From NCBI GenBank assembly GCA_020632975.1, contig JACKEL010000014.1:1-64000 (forward strand): a DNA stretch of 64,000 nucleotides, written 5' to 3'. Shown one piece after another: positions 47,701 through 56,361 of this stretch; the stretch's first letter is position 1; every line of letters begins with the position of its first letter. The notes beneath the pieces were generated by a model that was not told where the DNA came from, did not search any database, and worked only from the letters and a program-made list of their open reading frames with translations. A program made the position numbers and the translations under genes. The stretch is from Myxococcales bacterium. GTDB lineage: Bacteria; Myxococcota_C; UBA6777.

Positions 47701-49185
47701 AAAGGGAAGCGCCAAGGCGTCTTGGACGCTTGCTAAGATCTTGGCCTTGGTTTCTTTGTGAGCCTGAATGATCCCAGCAAAAGCAGCCTCTGCTTCGAGG
47801 TGAAGTAACAGATGCTCACCGGGGACGAGGATCAAAGCTTGTGCTGCGAGATATTTGGCTTTGTCTGGGTCATGTTCAAGCAGGATCATGGCTTTGACGA
47901 GCAGGTGATTGGCTTCGCTCTTTCCTTCCAACAAAGCGAGAGCTTCTTCTGAACGACCGAGTTGATGAAGTGCGAGGGCATGTTCTGACAAACACTTTTT
48001 GTCAGCAAACTCTAAGATCTCCTCCCAACGACCCAGCGCAGCAAGGACACGGGCTTTCATCCAAAGGATGCGAGTTTGATCTTGGATTTGCTTGAAGTGT
48101 TCCCACGAGAGCTGCCAGTCTTGCTGTTTGGATGCCTCGGAAACAATAGAACGGTGGAACATTTGCAGAGAGGATTCAGGAAACGAGAGTCCCTGCAAAA
48201 GAGGACTGAGTTGGCGCGCACCATACTTTTGCGCGAGTTGTCCGAGCGTGTTTACTTGTTCTTGCTCTCCGCCTGCCGTCTTTTCAAGGATAGTTTGCAG
48301 TTCTTGCGTAGAGGTTGGAAGCGGTGGGAGGAGTTCTTCTTTGGAGGCAAGCACGTTTCCTGTTTTGCGGCACCACGCAACAAAAGCTTCCAACACCTGA
48401 TCTTGGTTGGGGCCGCCACGTTTTGTGTGTCCGCCGCTAAAACGCACATCGAAGTCCTCATCCCGCCAACGCACATGGACTTCTCCATCATCTACTTGCG
48501 CAAATCTCACATCGCTGAGGGAAAAACTGCGGATGCTTGAAGCGCTATTCTCACCTTCGCCTTCACCTTTGGGATAAAAGATCACGAGTTGTTCGTCGGA
48601 TAGACTCGCAAAGGGATAACAACTGCCGTAACCGTGTTCTCTGCGATGCTCTTGTATCGGCCATAAAGGGCCGCCTTGTGGATGGCAAAAAGCCACCAAA
48701 CTCGCTTCTTCTCCTGTCATCGAGACGAACACACCCACCGTTTGTTTGAAGTGCTTGCTCAAGTGCTGTGTCGCGAGCTTGATGGCGGATGCTACGAGCG
48801 CATCGAAAAGCGTTCCCCACCAAGCATGAAAAGACGCTTGGCGCTCAGGGTCTTCAAATTGGATCTCCTGCCGTGGTGTGAATCCTTGGCGCGGTGGGAC
48901 GGTATGTGTTCCCAGAGCGATGGCATCCAACGTATCCAACCAAGGTGCCAAGGAGATGAAGCCCACTGCTTCGTCCTCTCGGCCTGCGTAAGGATAGTTC
49001 TCCCATTCTACGCCCAGCCATAAACCTGCACGCAGGCCATCGTGCGTGCGGGAAAAGACGATGGTCCGGAGTTCGTGAGAGGGGATGTTACTTTCGAGTT
49101 GGGCCTCTACCAAAGCAGCCAACTGAGCTGGCCATCCTTGGGCAAAAGAGGGAAGGTCTGTTGTATGCAGCGCAAAGGTCTTCAT
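44749..49185 (-). CDS. Large multi-repeat protein: N-terminal domain, TPR, propeller-like, HEAT, TPR
   Basis: 1,478 residues without signal peptide, probably cytoplasmic. Residues about 1-260 form an unnamed alpha/beta domain (GLWLGVEWENYPYAGREDEA). TPR-like helices follow (ARVLAALGRWEEILEFADKK). A beta-propeller-like block spans about 510-780 with repeated four-strand motifs (KGFLIADRDGHLFAFSRDG, GVVLSLHDEDG-type turns). HEAT-type helices occupy about 1030-1180 (LLDAPSDRVALAARLSLKRV). C-terminal TPRs end the protein (RLFNLHGAALDALGRVDEAL, ILSNIAEAHWKLGNKEKAFQ). AGGA precedes ATG 49185. No family covers the whole protein; an interaction scaffold is inferred. It lies between hflX and a propeller lipoprotein. 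Confidence 0.6.
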   Translation of the reverse strand: MKTFALHTTDLPSFAQGWPAQLAALVEAQLESNIPSHELRTIVFSRTHDGLRAGLWLGVEWENYPYAGREDEAVGFISLAPWLDTLDAIALGTHTVPPRQGFTPRQEIQFEDPERQASFHAWWGTLFDALVASAIKLATQHLSKHFKQTVGVFVSMTGEEASLVAFCHPQGGPLWPIQEHRREHGYGSCYPFASLSDEQLVIFYPKGEGEGENSASSIRSFSLSDVRFAQVDDGEVHVRWRDEDFDVRFSGGHTKRGGPNQDQVLEAFVAWCRKTGNVLASKEELLPPLPTSTQELQTILEKTAGGEQEQVNTLGQLAQKYGARQLSPLLQGLSFPESSLQMFHRSIVSEASKQQDWQLSWEHFKQIQDQTRILWMKARVLAALGRWEEILEFADKKCLSEHALALHQLGRSEEALALLEGKSEANHLLVKAMILLEHDPDKAKYLAAQALILVPGEHLLLHLEAEAAFAGIIQAHKETKAKILASVQDALALPFAPSDFEGGITLTLSPLTKVLAVPPASEEERESTSYWLATPRDKGFLIADRDGHLFAFSRDGESKKIASFESRPSALLETPHGIVVSCGGVLSLHDEDGQLLTSTLLPWRGDGPVAYQDGLLAVTTGEVLHLYEVGPQRLEWLCALGTPEKRYVRSVGFLNKTQLLYSTEGVLLVADLSNPSAPKLLWQTKFSVEILSTQNNTALLNNDGTALFTRWTGKGFVCEKRLKLGYSPIKAVDEEQGKDCIAWRGHVVRINGQEVESMAMLGADGNALEPIAMVLCDGMAQAVTSETCSTATELPLELEAMKTSLTGVEAEIARWVEAQLEGWVEEGITARDGTQQALGGIILSWYESEALLRPCTPSSIVCMEDCDCWTLKLERAPKQEEPDQETNLSQEAKTQQEQLRYLQEQAKEGLQAKAAKALLQKVALAWTHRLKTRDFSLLYQRKDNLRVVDVVVGGGEILPKRAKIEEVKQKPLEEMMSDNSWYKHVDVWAARARYNDGFRAEIFQLLKERSYRAAKRVALELISTHLQEVSQVFLAVAEEDAEFAVDGLCECAEAGNKACHERLLSLLDAPSDRVALAARLSLKRVDEESTVERLKRYLPQSAAAEDLTLPILSALSEARLTQLLPLLRDSYNAWKDANSWLAAKLLPLLVRGGWVPDEETLSQGNQKRSVEDDFLADILGEDNEEAEAQAVRIWAALCITTNLGKEGQLWPEKIPAEKNRTGWRRFFASAWPLWTRQGVLSRILEALPRYAQEAATSEDSNPHPDKQLAFHALYEALLRGAPEATALGEALELVPWEEKARKDIFRLARLSRLKCGWALLKAERWSEARQIADTMMAEAPTDGQVRFFEARLTWLEAGDPSVAIPRIMEALKVAEDGVGRARLFNLHGAALDALGRVDEALPLFEKAYTTNEATISLSTGLPQDTTMSHAILSNIAEAHWKLGNKEKAFQYAQDAGRRGSATEIVKMLLDLQASETQA

Positions 49186-49436
49186 TCGATTTTCCTGAAG
49201 GGATGGGGAGATGTTGAAGTGCGGGGTACTGTCTCCGCCTGTATATACAACGACGAATCACCCTATAGCAAGAGTGTGGTGAAAAAGTAGGGTGCGTAGG
49301 CCAAAGCCCACACCCTCCCGATGAGGGCGGCCCACCGTGATCGTGTCCACGCACGCGACCGTGTTTGCCCATGTGACCGGGCCGACTTGTGTGAGCGTGT
49401 TTTCGGAGGAAGAAAAATGGGGGAGGTTTAGGATTG

Positions 49437-49457
49437 GGGCGGGACGATGCCCCGCCC
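49437..49457 (-). terminator. GC-rich hairpin after the propeller lipoprotein gene
   Basis: GGGCGGG (49437-49443) and CCCGCCC (49451-49457) pair perfectly with a 7-nt loop, 14 bases beyond the stop of the lipoprotein gene. There is no following T-run on the minus strand, so it is a weak terminator candidate or an RNA 3' stabiliser. Confidence 0.35.
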
Positions 49458-49471
49458 GTTTATGCGTGGGA

Positions 49472-52400
49472 TCAGAGGGGGGGGATGGTCGCTTTGGTGA
49501 GGTTGACTTGGTAGATACCGAAGTGACCCGAAGCGATGAAGGCGTAGTCTCCGCTGAGTTCGACGTTTTGCGCCCAACCAAGCGTGCGTTCAAAGTGAAG
49601 TCCTTTGGGGGCGGAGGCGTTGGTCACGTCGGTGATAAGGAGTCCTTCGCCAGGGAGTTGGATAAAGAGTCGGTTATTTTGGACACCCGAGAGCTGCATG
49701 TTGCTGGTACGGGTGGCTTGGGAGAACTTGCTATCGAAAGTATTTTTCGAGAGGTCGAAGATCATCAAGCTATCGCTGCGGTCGTACCATTCAAGTTGGT
49801 TTTCTTGGAGGTAGTACCAGTCGCGGGTAGCGTTGAGGTAGAGGCGGCTACCATCGACGATCATGTCTTTCAACTGCCAGCTCAAGAAGCTTTGAGAAGC
49901 TTGCAGAACGGCCCACTTGGCATCTTTGCTTTGCTCAAGCAAGTGGAGGCGGAAGATCTGTTGGTAACGATCATAGGTGTTGGTTCCGCTTTTGGCTTTA
50001 CGCAAGATGTAGGACTGGTCGTAGCTGAGAAGCTTCACTTTGCCATTGTTGACCCAAGCTTTGCTCAAGCGTCCGGGGAGGTTGACGTTGCCCGAAGCGG
50101 TCCAGCCGTTGCTGCCGTGGATCCAACGCTCTGCGAAGTAGCGATACACCGTGAAGCTTTGGTTGTTGCTTGTACGTGTGGTGAGCTTTTCGCGGTAGGA
50201 GACATAGAAGGTGTTGTTGTCCATCGAGACAAGGCTCATGTACTGGCGATCGTTGGTATTGGGCAGCTTGACTTCTTTGTAGGAGGGGCTCGAAGGGTTG
50301 CTAAAGTCGAGCATCAACAAAGCTTGGTAGCTGGTTTTTGAGGCGTAGTCGTATTGATAGAAGAGTGTGGTGATCCCAGAGGCGGTGCTGATAAAGCCGC
50401 GTGTACCGTTGTAGTAGGGGTACCAGTAGTAATCGAAGCCAAAGCGCGCATCAAACCAACCGCAGTAGAAGTAGTAGTAGGGATAGAAGGCGCGGGGGAT
50501 GATCGCGGAGCCTTTTTGCACGGGCTGACGGGGGTTACTAAGGTCATAGAGGACCATCTCAGACTTGTTGTAGTCGTATTGGGGGTAACCTTGGGAGTCT
50601 TTTTTGTTGGGGTCGAGGTAGTAGCGGAAGAGCACCAAATGGTCTTTCCAACGGATGACGCTTTGGACTTTTCCTGCTTTGAAGGAGGCAACCACGGGAG
50701 CATCATTGACGTTGGTTGTACCGATTTCTTTGACACGGAACTCGTTGTAATCGTCGTAGTATTGGCCAAGATTGACTTGTTCAACGAGGTATTTTCCAAA
50801 GCGATACACAGTGCGGATGTAGGGAGCCAACTCAAAGGTTGAGATCAAGCTGGGGCTGTTGAGGTTGCCGAGGTCCACCATCGAGATGTGTGTATCTGAG
50901 AGGTTGAGGACCATGCGACGGTTGAGGGTTTGGTGGTTGAAGATGATCGTGCGTTTGACGCTACCTTTGGGGTGTTCCATGGTTGCGATGTTTTCGAGGA
51001 CATTTTGTTGGGTTTCGTCCTTGGTGTCATCGTATTTGGAGAGGTCCCAACGCATGATGCCGATCGCGCTTTTGTATTCAGAGTACCACCAACCGTTGGT
51101 GGTGTTGCGTGTGTAGTAGTTCACGGGGAGGGTGATCAAGTTGACACTCTGATCGGAGTACATGCCGATCATCTTGTGTGCTTGGTCGAGGTTCCAGTTG
51201 AGTTCAGAGTTGACCCATTGTGCGCCTTGGATCGCAACACACTTACGTTGGATCAGGCGGACTTTGCTAAGGTCACGGACATCCATCAAGCTGACAGCGA
51301 TGTTGGTGCTGCGCGCGTTGCTGCCGAAGCCTGTACAAGCCGCAGAGGTGTCGCGACCGATCCCCATGAGGTATTTGCGGCTGCTATCCGTGAAACGGAA
51401 CACGTTCATATCGCCGCTAAGTCCGTCGATGGCGGACAGTACTTTGAGGTCAGAGGGATTGGCAAAGCTCATGGTGTAGAGGGGGTCAGTATTGACTGCT
51501 GTGATCGCGTAAACGACGCGGCGTTCGGGATCATAGAGGCTACCACGGACAGTTTCGTTGGGCTTACCAAAGTCGAGGGTATCGAGAACGACGGGGTTTT
51601 TGCCGTCAGAGATGTCCACAGAAACGAGGGTATTGCGAACAACGCGATCAGACTGACAGTTGTTGCTATCGCGTTTCCACTCCATGCGTTGGAAGATACC
51701 GTAGTAGGTGCCTTTTTTGGTGGTCTCGTCGTACACGTAGGTTTGTTTGAATTGGTCGCCCATGTGACCGCGATATTCAAAGCGCGTGTGGAGCTTGATG
51801 CTCCCTTGGGGATCGCTGATATCGACGATGTTGATCTTCATGGACTGCCAGTTTTCATATTGGCTGCGCGAACACCACGAACCGCCCGATCTGCTGGGGT
51901 TGTAGCTTGATTTGTAGTGATACCATTGTTCGCCAACAAGGAGGGTGTTGGAGGTGGCGGAGAGGGTGATATCGCTAAAGTTGGAAGACTCGCTGTGGGT
52001 GGTGCCGTTGTCTTCCCAATTTTTGTTGGTCGAGGTTTCTTTCAGGAGGTCGAGCTGTTGGACTTGTTGGATGTTGCTGGGGTTTGCAACGTTGAACGAG
52101 TACACAGTGACTTGTTCTTGTTTTTGTTTTTGCTCGTAGGACCAGCCCCACCAATACCAACGCGGTGTGTAAGAGACGACATATACAGTGTCTTCGATCT
52201 TGCGAGAGACGCCTTCGCGGAGTTGACCTTTGATATCGAAGCGTTGGAGGACGACAGGAGCTTGGGGATTGCTGATGTCGATGGTGACGAGTTGGGAGAC
52301 GTGGCGGCGATGGAACTCAAACTTCCCGTTGACGCTCAACATGTAGAGGGCATCGCGAACGAGGGCGTACACGATGTTCTTGTTGACGAACATCTCGATG

Positions 52401-52807
52401 GGATAGCCAAACACGGGAAGGTTAGAAACCTTTTTTGGTTGTTTGGGATCCGCAACATCGAAGACTGTCAAGCCTTTGTAGGTGTTGAGGTAGAACAGCA
52501 AGTTGCCGCTCATGCGGTAAAGATCGGCTTCTTCGACTTCACCTGTACGACCAGAGGGAGCGCCTTGTTTGCTTGCATCTGTGGAGTTGGAGTTTGCTTC
52601 GCCAGCAGCGTTGGGGGCCATGCTACCGTCTTCGACGCCACCGCGGAAAGAGTTGCCATCGCCCATCTCTTCCGTGGTGAATTCTTTTTGCCCAGTGGGG
52701 ATCTCATTGGGATCGGTGATCTCGCCACCACAAGCGCTGAGCCAAAGGCCAAGCAGCGCGGCGCTGAACAACAGCGCCCATCTTTGTCCGACATGCTTCC
52801 GTTTCAT
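49472..52807 (-). CDS. Secreted beta-propeller lipoprotein
   Basis: 1,111 residues with a clear lipobox (LLGLWLSACGGE, Cys26). The body has many repeats of the type (V/I)DISxPxxP, for example LTVFDVADPKQPKKVS, TIDISNPQAPVVLQ, VSVDISDGKNPVVL and LYDLSNPRQPVQKGS, which match LVIVD/Beta_propel (C-terminal beta-propeller, PF09826-type) proteins. It is rich in Tyr and Trp (FYPYYYFYCGWFDARFGF), unusual for a propeller and suggestive of a surface or adhesive role. It is probably on the outer membrane. It lies 302 bp downstream of the gspC-like gene. Confidence 0.75.
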   Translation of the reverse strand: MKRKHVGQRWALLFSAALLGLWLSACGGEITDPNEIPTGQKEFTTEEMGDGNSFRGGVEDGSMAPNAAGEANSNSTDASKQGAPSGRTGEVEEADLYRMSGNLLFYLNTYKGLTVFDVADPKQPKKVSNLPVFGYPIEMFVNKNIVYALVRDALYMLSVNGKFEFHRRHVSQLVTIDISNPQAPVVLQRFDIKGQLREGVSRKIEDTVYVVSYTPRWYWWGWSYEQKQKQEQVTVYSFNVANPSNIQQVQQLDLLKETSTNKNWEDNGTTHSESSNFSDITLSATSNTLLVGEQWYHYKSSYNPSRSGGSWCSRSQYENWQSMKINIVDISDPQGSIKLHTRFEYRGHMGDQFKQTYVYDETTKKGTYYGIFQRMEWKRDSNNCQSDRVVRNTLVSVDISDGKNPVVLDTLDFGKPNETVRGSLYDPERRVVYAITAVNTDPLYTMSFANPSDLKVLSAIDGLSGDMNVFRFTDSSRKYLMGIGRDTSAACTGFGSNARSTNIAVSLMDVRDLSKVRLIQRKCVAIQGAQWVNSELNWNLDQAHKMIGMYSDQSVNLITLPVNYYTRNTTNGWWYSEYKSAIGIMRWDLSKYDDTKDETQQNVLENIATMEHPKGSVKRTIIFNHQTLNRRMVLNLSDTHISMVDLGNLNSPSLISTFELAPYIRTVYRFGKYLVEQVNLGQYYDDYNEFRVKEIGTTNVNDAPVVASFKAGKVQSVIRWKDHLVLFRYYLDPNKKDSQGYPQYDYNKSEMVLYDLSNPRQPVQKGSAIIPRAFYPYYYFYCGWFDARFGFDYYWYPYYNGTRGFISTASGITTLFYQYDYASKTSYQALLMLDFSNPSSPSYKEVKLPNTNDRQYMSLVSMDNNTFYVSYREKLTTRTSNNQSFTVYRYFAERWIHGSNGWTASGNVNLPGRLSKAWVNNGKVKLLSYDQSYILRKAKSGTNTYDRYQQIFRLHLLEQSKDAKWAVLQASQSFLSWQLKDMIVDGSRLYLNATRDWYYLQENQLEWYDRSDSLMIFDLSKNTFDSKFSQATRTSNMQLSGVQNNRLFIQLPGEGLLITDVTNASAPKGLHFERTLGWAQNVELSGDYAFIASGHFGIYQVNLTKATIPPL

Positions 52808-53109
52808 ACTTCTGTCTCCTCTTTACGATAGAAGAAAATCCCATTTGTCTAAGTTGTAGAAGATCTTTGGGGGTTCGGAAAACAGAAAATGCAATGGCTG
52901 TGCCTTGGTTGTAGAGAAATTTGGATAACCTTTATGTCATAGTTATTTAGGTTAGAGTGGTAGGTCCATTCCTAGGGTTTTTGAGGGAGAGAACCCTCAG
53001 ATTTTTGAGGGTATGCAGTGATATCTGAGAGGCTTCTTCAAAAAACAAATGGGGATTTGTGTGTGGGCGTGAAGAGAAGGTGCGGGGGAGTTTGGAGAGA
53101 AGGGGAGGC
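52808..53109. other. Intergenic region with a 7-bp hairpin and duplicated TTTTTGAGGG
   Basis: ACCCTCA (52993-52999) and TGAGGGT (53006-53012) form a hairpin with a 6-nt loop. TTTTTGAGGG occurs at 52978-52987 and again at 53002-53011. The hairpin follows the gspC-like stop on the minus strand and could terminate it, though no T-run follows. The rest is AT-richer and should hold the promoter of the downstream lipoprotein. No gene is seen. Confidence 0.35.
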
Positions 53110-54108
53110 TCACTTGATGTTGAAGTTGATGGTTTGTCGAACGCCTTTGCGCACCAAGTTGACGGAGAGATTTTTGGCGAAGGGAAGCTGAGACATCAGC
53201 CCAAGCGCGGTGCCTACAGAGAGTTTCTTGCCGTTGATTTGTTGGAGGACGTCGCCGCTTTGGAGGCCCAGTTTAGAATAGAGAGAGTCTTTTTTGATCC
53301 AGACCATACGAAAACCACCGTTGGGTCCGCTTTCTGGCATGACACGGGCGCTCATGGCGTGTTGCATGGGATTTGCCAGCCAGTCATCAAGGAGGCCGCG
53401 TTTGATGCTGCGACTGTCCACACGGTCTGCTTTGAACTCTTCTTCCTCTTCTCCTGCGCCAACGTTGCCAAAAAGTTTGGCAACGGCTTTGCGTTTCTTG
53501 TCTTTGGGATCGAGGGAGATCTGTTCGAGTGTGCCTTTGTGGATGAGCACGATGCGTCGTCGTCCTACATGGCAAAGCTTGGCGTGCGTGGTGGCAAGCA
53601 CATCACCTACGCGGTAAACCTCGGTGGTTCGGATGGTTTTTTTCCAAGGGGCTTTTTTGTCGTACTCAGGTTTGGGGTTCGCGATGTCGAGGTAGAGGAC
53701 TGCTAGACTGTAACGAGGATCTTCTTCGGACAAGCTGGTGCCTTTGAGCCAAAGGTTGCGGATCTTGGACTCAGGGTATTCCTTTTTTTCGTCGATGGTG
53801 GGGCATCCGTACTCATCGATCTTTTTGGGTTCTTCTTTTTTCTCGACCACCTTGGGTTGTTCTTTCGCAACGACGGGGTTTGCGTTGGGATCGAACATAT
53901 TGGTGCCATTCAAGATCACACGAGCGTCTTTGCGGTTTTTGGCGAGAGTGAGGCCGTCGTCGTCTGGGGGAAGGAGGGGAGCATTTACCTTGGGGACGAT
54001 CGAGAGGCGCAAGAGATGATTGACGCTCAGTGCGCTAAGGTAGCTCGCGCTTGTGATGAAAAAGGCGATAAAGATCCAGAAGTGCTGTCCAAAGAAAAAC
54101 TTCATCAT
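53110..54108 (-). CDS. GspC-like type II secretion inner-membrane protein with PDZ domain
   Basis: One N-terminal membrane helix (FWIFIAFFITSASYLSALSV) is followed by a periplasmic homology-region-like segment (DARVILNGTNMFDP), a Lys/Glu-rich linker, beta strands (VYRVGDVLATTHAKLCHVGR, RIVLIHKGTLEQI) and a C-terminal PDZ domain (FRMVWIKKDSLYSKLGLQSG, DVLQQINGKKLSVGTALGL). This is the order of GspC, which links the secretin to the inner-membrane platform. The other type II secretion genes are not adjacent, so it is an orphan copy or a related PDZ adaptor. Start ATG 54108 (MMKFFFGQHF) is favoured over 54126. Confidence 0.7.
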   Translation of the reverse strand: MMKFFFGQHFWIFIAFFITSASYLSALSVNHLLRLSIVPKVNAPLLPPDDDGLTLAKNRKDARVILNGTNMFDPNANPVVAKEQPKVVEKKEEPKKIDEYGCPTIDEKKEYPESKIRNLWLKGTSLSEEDPRYSLAVLYLDIANPKPEYDKKAPWKKTIRTTEVYRVGDVLATTHAKLCHVGRRRIVLIHKGTLEQISLDPKDKKRKAVAKLFGNVGAGEEEEEFKADRVDSRSIKRGLLDDWLANPMQHAMSARVMPESGPNGGFRMVWIKKDSLYSKLGLQSGDVLQQINGKKLSVGTALGLMSQLPFAKNLSVNLVRKGVRQTINFNIK

Positions 54109-54469
54109 GATAGGTCGCTCCCTCAAAGGGATGAAAAGTTCTCATACTCCACAAAGTGGAGAGTCGTTTCAGGGAAAAGTTTTTGGGGAGAACACCAAGA
54201 TCCGTGCCGTTTTTTGGGATCGCGATTTCTGGCCTTGATGTGACATGCCCCTGTTGTTGAATTGCCGCCAATGTAGGGCCTTTGTACTTGTGAGGCAAAT
54301 CTTTCACGAAGAAGAAAACCACTGCACAGAGAGATGACAAGATGACAAAATGTCTTGAGCTTGGTGACATATGTGTCGCTTTGGCGTGGAGTGGCTGTTT
54401 TCCAAAGAGGTCTTGTGAGATGGAGAGGGCGCGTCTTTGTCGGATGCCAAACGCACGTCTGGGCGGGGG
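54109..54469. other. Intergenic region without a recognised gene
   Basis: About 360 bases between the gspC-like gene and the methyltransferase gene, both on the minus strand. Short open frames exist on both strands, but none has a plausible ribosome site plus protein-like composition. The part next to 54108 should hold the gspC-like promoter. No strong hairpin was seen. Confidence 0.35.
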
Positions 54470-55195
54470 TTATACTTCTTGTGGGGTGGATGTTTCTTGG
54501 ACTTGTTGGATAAAGAACGCGTCGCGACCCCAAGTGGTCCATCCGTAGAGCACTTGGACAGTTTGGAGCTGGGGGTGAGGCAGCGGGGATGAAAGTGACA
54601 CCACACGCAGACCAAGGCCACAGTCCACGATACGTTGGGCCGTTTTTCGGCGAAGTTCTTCACTCCAACAAGTCCCTGTTGCCCAAAAGACGGTGGCTTT
54701 GGATAGATCGGCCTCAAGGATATCAGCTTGCTCGAATGTTGCGAGTGGCAAGTAAGCTGCGGCGTGTTTGGCGCAGCGCAGATGCAAAGGGACAAGTTCG
54801 ATGCCGTGGGCGGGGATGCCTCGTGCTGCGGCCAACATCACCAAGTGACCGCGCCCACAACCCAGATCGATCAAGAGATCATTGGGGCCAAGTCGAAGGG
54901 CCTGTAATACCCGATATGCCGCAGGGATCGTGACCTCACCGTACACAAGATCGTTGGGGTGCCGTCCTTCTCGCAACGTTTTGGGCATGCGGGCTTTTGC
55001 GGTGTAGGGGTTGCGTCCCCACGAAAAGCTCCAAATCCGCCAAAGTGGAGGGAGCATTTCAGGGCATCGCCACAACAGATACGCGACTTCGTAGATCGGG
55101 AAAGTCAGCGAATATGTGAGCGTCGTGATGCGCAAAAAGATGGTTTCCATCAGGCGCCGCAACCAAGAAGCAGAGGGATCATGTCGAAGTAACAT
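54470..55195 (-). CDS. Class I SAM-dependent methyltransferase, membrane-associated
   Basis: The SAM-binding motif LLIDLGCGRGHLVMLAAARG is at about 107-126, with an acidic partner (GIELVPLHLRCAKHAAAYLP) and the post-II region (FEQADILEADLSKATVFWAT). An N-terminal hydrophobic segment (ITTLTYSLTFPIYEVAYLLW) suggests membrane association. The substrate is unknown; the fold is shared with DOT1-like and small-molecule methyltransferases. About 241 residues. It lies 13 bp after the YkgJ-like gene, so the two are probably in one operon. Confidence 0.75.
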   Translation of the reverse strand: MLLRHDPSASWLRRLMETIFLRITTLTYSLTFPIYEVAYLLWRCPEMLPPLWRIWSFSWGRNPYTAKARMPKTLREGRHPNDLVYGEVTIPAAYRVLQALRLGPNDLLIDLGCGRGHLVMLAAARGIPAHGIELVPLHLRCAKHAAAYLPLATFEQADILEADLSKATVFWATGTCWSEELRRKTAQRIVDCGLGLRVVSLSSPLPHPQLQTVQVLYGWTTWGRDAFFIQQVQETSTPQEV

Positions 55196-55208
55196 CGCAA
55201 AAGTCTTT

Positions 55209-56186
55209 CTAGGCAGGCAAAGACGGGGTGTTGGGTTGGAAGACGCGTTGGTAATAGTAGAGGATGTGTCCTTCGATCTCGCGGAAGGTCCAACGATGTT
55301 TGTCAGGGCCCAAGATCAACTCTTTCATGTAGCGCTTGTGATCTTCTGGATCGGGACCTTGGGGGGAAGGGTCTTTGGGTTGTTGTTTGATCTTTTCAGC
55401 GCGTTGAGGATCGGGATGCCCTTCAAAGCCCATGAACCGGACAAGTTGTTCTCTGCGAAATTGATCGAGCTCATCGAGGATCGTGTCTTGGTGATCGAGG
55501 ATGTACTGGTAGCAGTGTTGGTAAAAGGCTTTGGGTTCGTCGAGTGAGTCCCAAAGTTGTTGGTGAAGTTGGGGGTCCATTTGTTGTCCGTTGGGCCAAG
55601 CCGTTTCGTCGTCAGGGAAGGCCCCCCACGCATCGCGGAAATTCTCGGATACAAGGCCACATTGGAGAGCGAGGTATTGGGAGGCACAAACGGAGATCAA
55701 AGCAAGCAATGTGGAAAGGCTGTTCCAAAACGCGTAAAGCTCGGGTGGGTCGGGGAAAAAGCAGTGATAGCCCATGCACACATAAGGTCGATGCGCGTAG
55801 ATGCTGCACCCACCATCTTGGTACATGGGGCAGACGGGCCACTCTTTGAAGGAGTGGAGCCCTGATTCTTCTTGGCGGCGCTGTGGTGGGACAAGTGCGT
55901 AGAGAGGATCGGTTCTTCGATCGGAGATCCAATCGATCACGACTTGCTTTCCATGGGTTTCGGGTCCATTGACGAGGAGCGAGCCGATCAAAAAGTTGGG
56001 AAGATCGGGCATGCGGCTACAGCACTTCACATGGGGAGGGAACAGATGTGCGTTGACCATGCGGCAGTTGTTGCAATCGACTTGTGGGACGGGGGGAAAG
56101 GACAGGCTGCGGATCGCAGGATGGATCATAGGTTCCCAACATGACGCGAGGTTGATTGCTCCCAACCGAAAAAAGTTTTGTTGCAT
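55209..56186 (-). CDS. YkgJ-family zinc- or iron-chelating Cys-cluster protein
   Basis: Cys residues are arranged as in YkgJ-type chelating domains: VDCNNCRMV, VKCCSRMPDLPNFLIG, then CPMYQDGGCSIYAHRPYVCM and GYHC. The family binds Zn or Fe-S type metals, with debated function. After the Cys domain comes a helical C-terminal half (LWDSLDEPKAFYQHCYQYIL). ATG 56186 has GGAG seven bases upstream. About 325 residues, longer than the minimal YkgJ (about 110-200). It heads a short operon with the methyltransferase. Confidence 0.75.
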   Translation of the reverse strand: MQQNFFRLGAINLASCWEPMIHPAIRSLSFPPVPQVDCNNCRMVNAHLFPPHVKCCSRMPDLPNFLIGSLLVNGPETHGKQVVIDWISDRRTDPLYALVPPQRRQEESGLHSFKEWPVCPMYQDGGCSIYAHRPYVCMGYHCFFPDPPELYAFWNSLSTLLALISVCASQYLALQCGLVSENFRDAWGAFPDDETAWPNGQQMDPQLHQQLWDSLDEPKAFYQHCYQYILDHQDTILDELDQFRREQLVRFMGFEGHPDPQRAEKIKQQPKDPSPQGPDPEDHKRYMKELILGPDKHRWTFREIEGHILYYYQRVFQPNTPSLPA

Positions 56187-56306
56187 TCGATCGCTCCGTA
56201 TTATCGGGATGGATGAGATGGCTTACTTCATTTGGAATCGTAGTGTACAAGAGGCCTTGTTTGGGGGAAAGGTGGTGTTCGGGCTTTTGTGGTGGGGACG
56301 AAATGC

Positions 56307-56334
56307 AAAAAAGCCTCCGCATGGGAGGCTTTTT
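56307..56334 (-). terminator. Intrinsic terminator of T3SS-array gene 1
   Basis: AAAAAAGCCTCC-GCAT-GGGAGGCTTTTT: a GC stem flanked by A- and T-runs, lying 28-55 bases past the stop of the gene at 56362. Near-identical copies follow each of the five paralogous genes. Confidence 0.9.
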
Positions 56335-56361
56335 AAGAGATCTCAGGAAACAATTACCGCA

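Noticed and set aside
49337..50341. A 334-codon open frame on the plus strand
   Set aside because: It lies wholly antisense within and beyond the beta-propeller lipoprotein gene, whose protein has a signal peptide and repeats. The plus-strand translation has no recognisable domain and no ribosome site.
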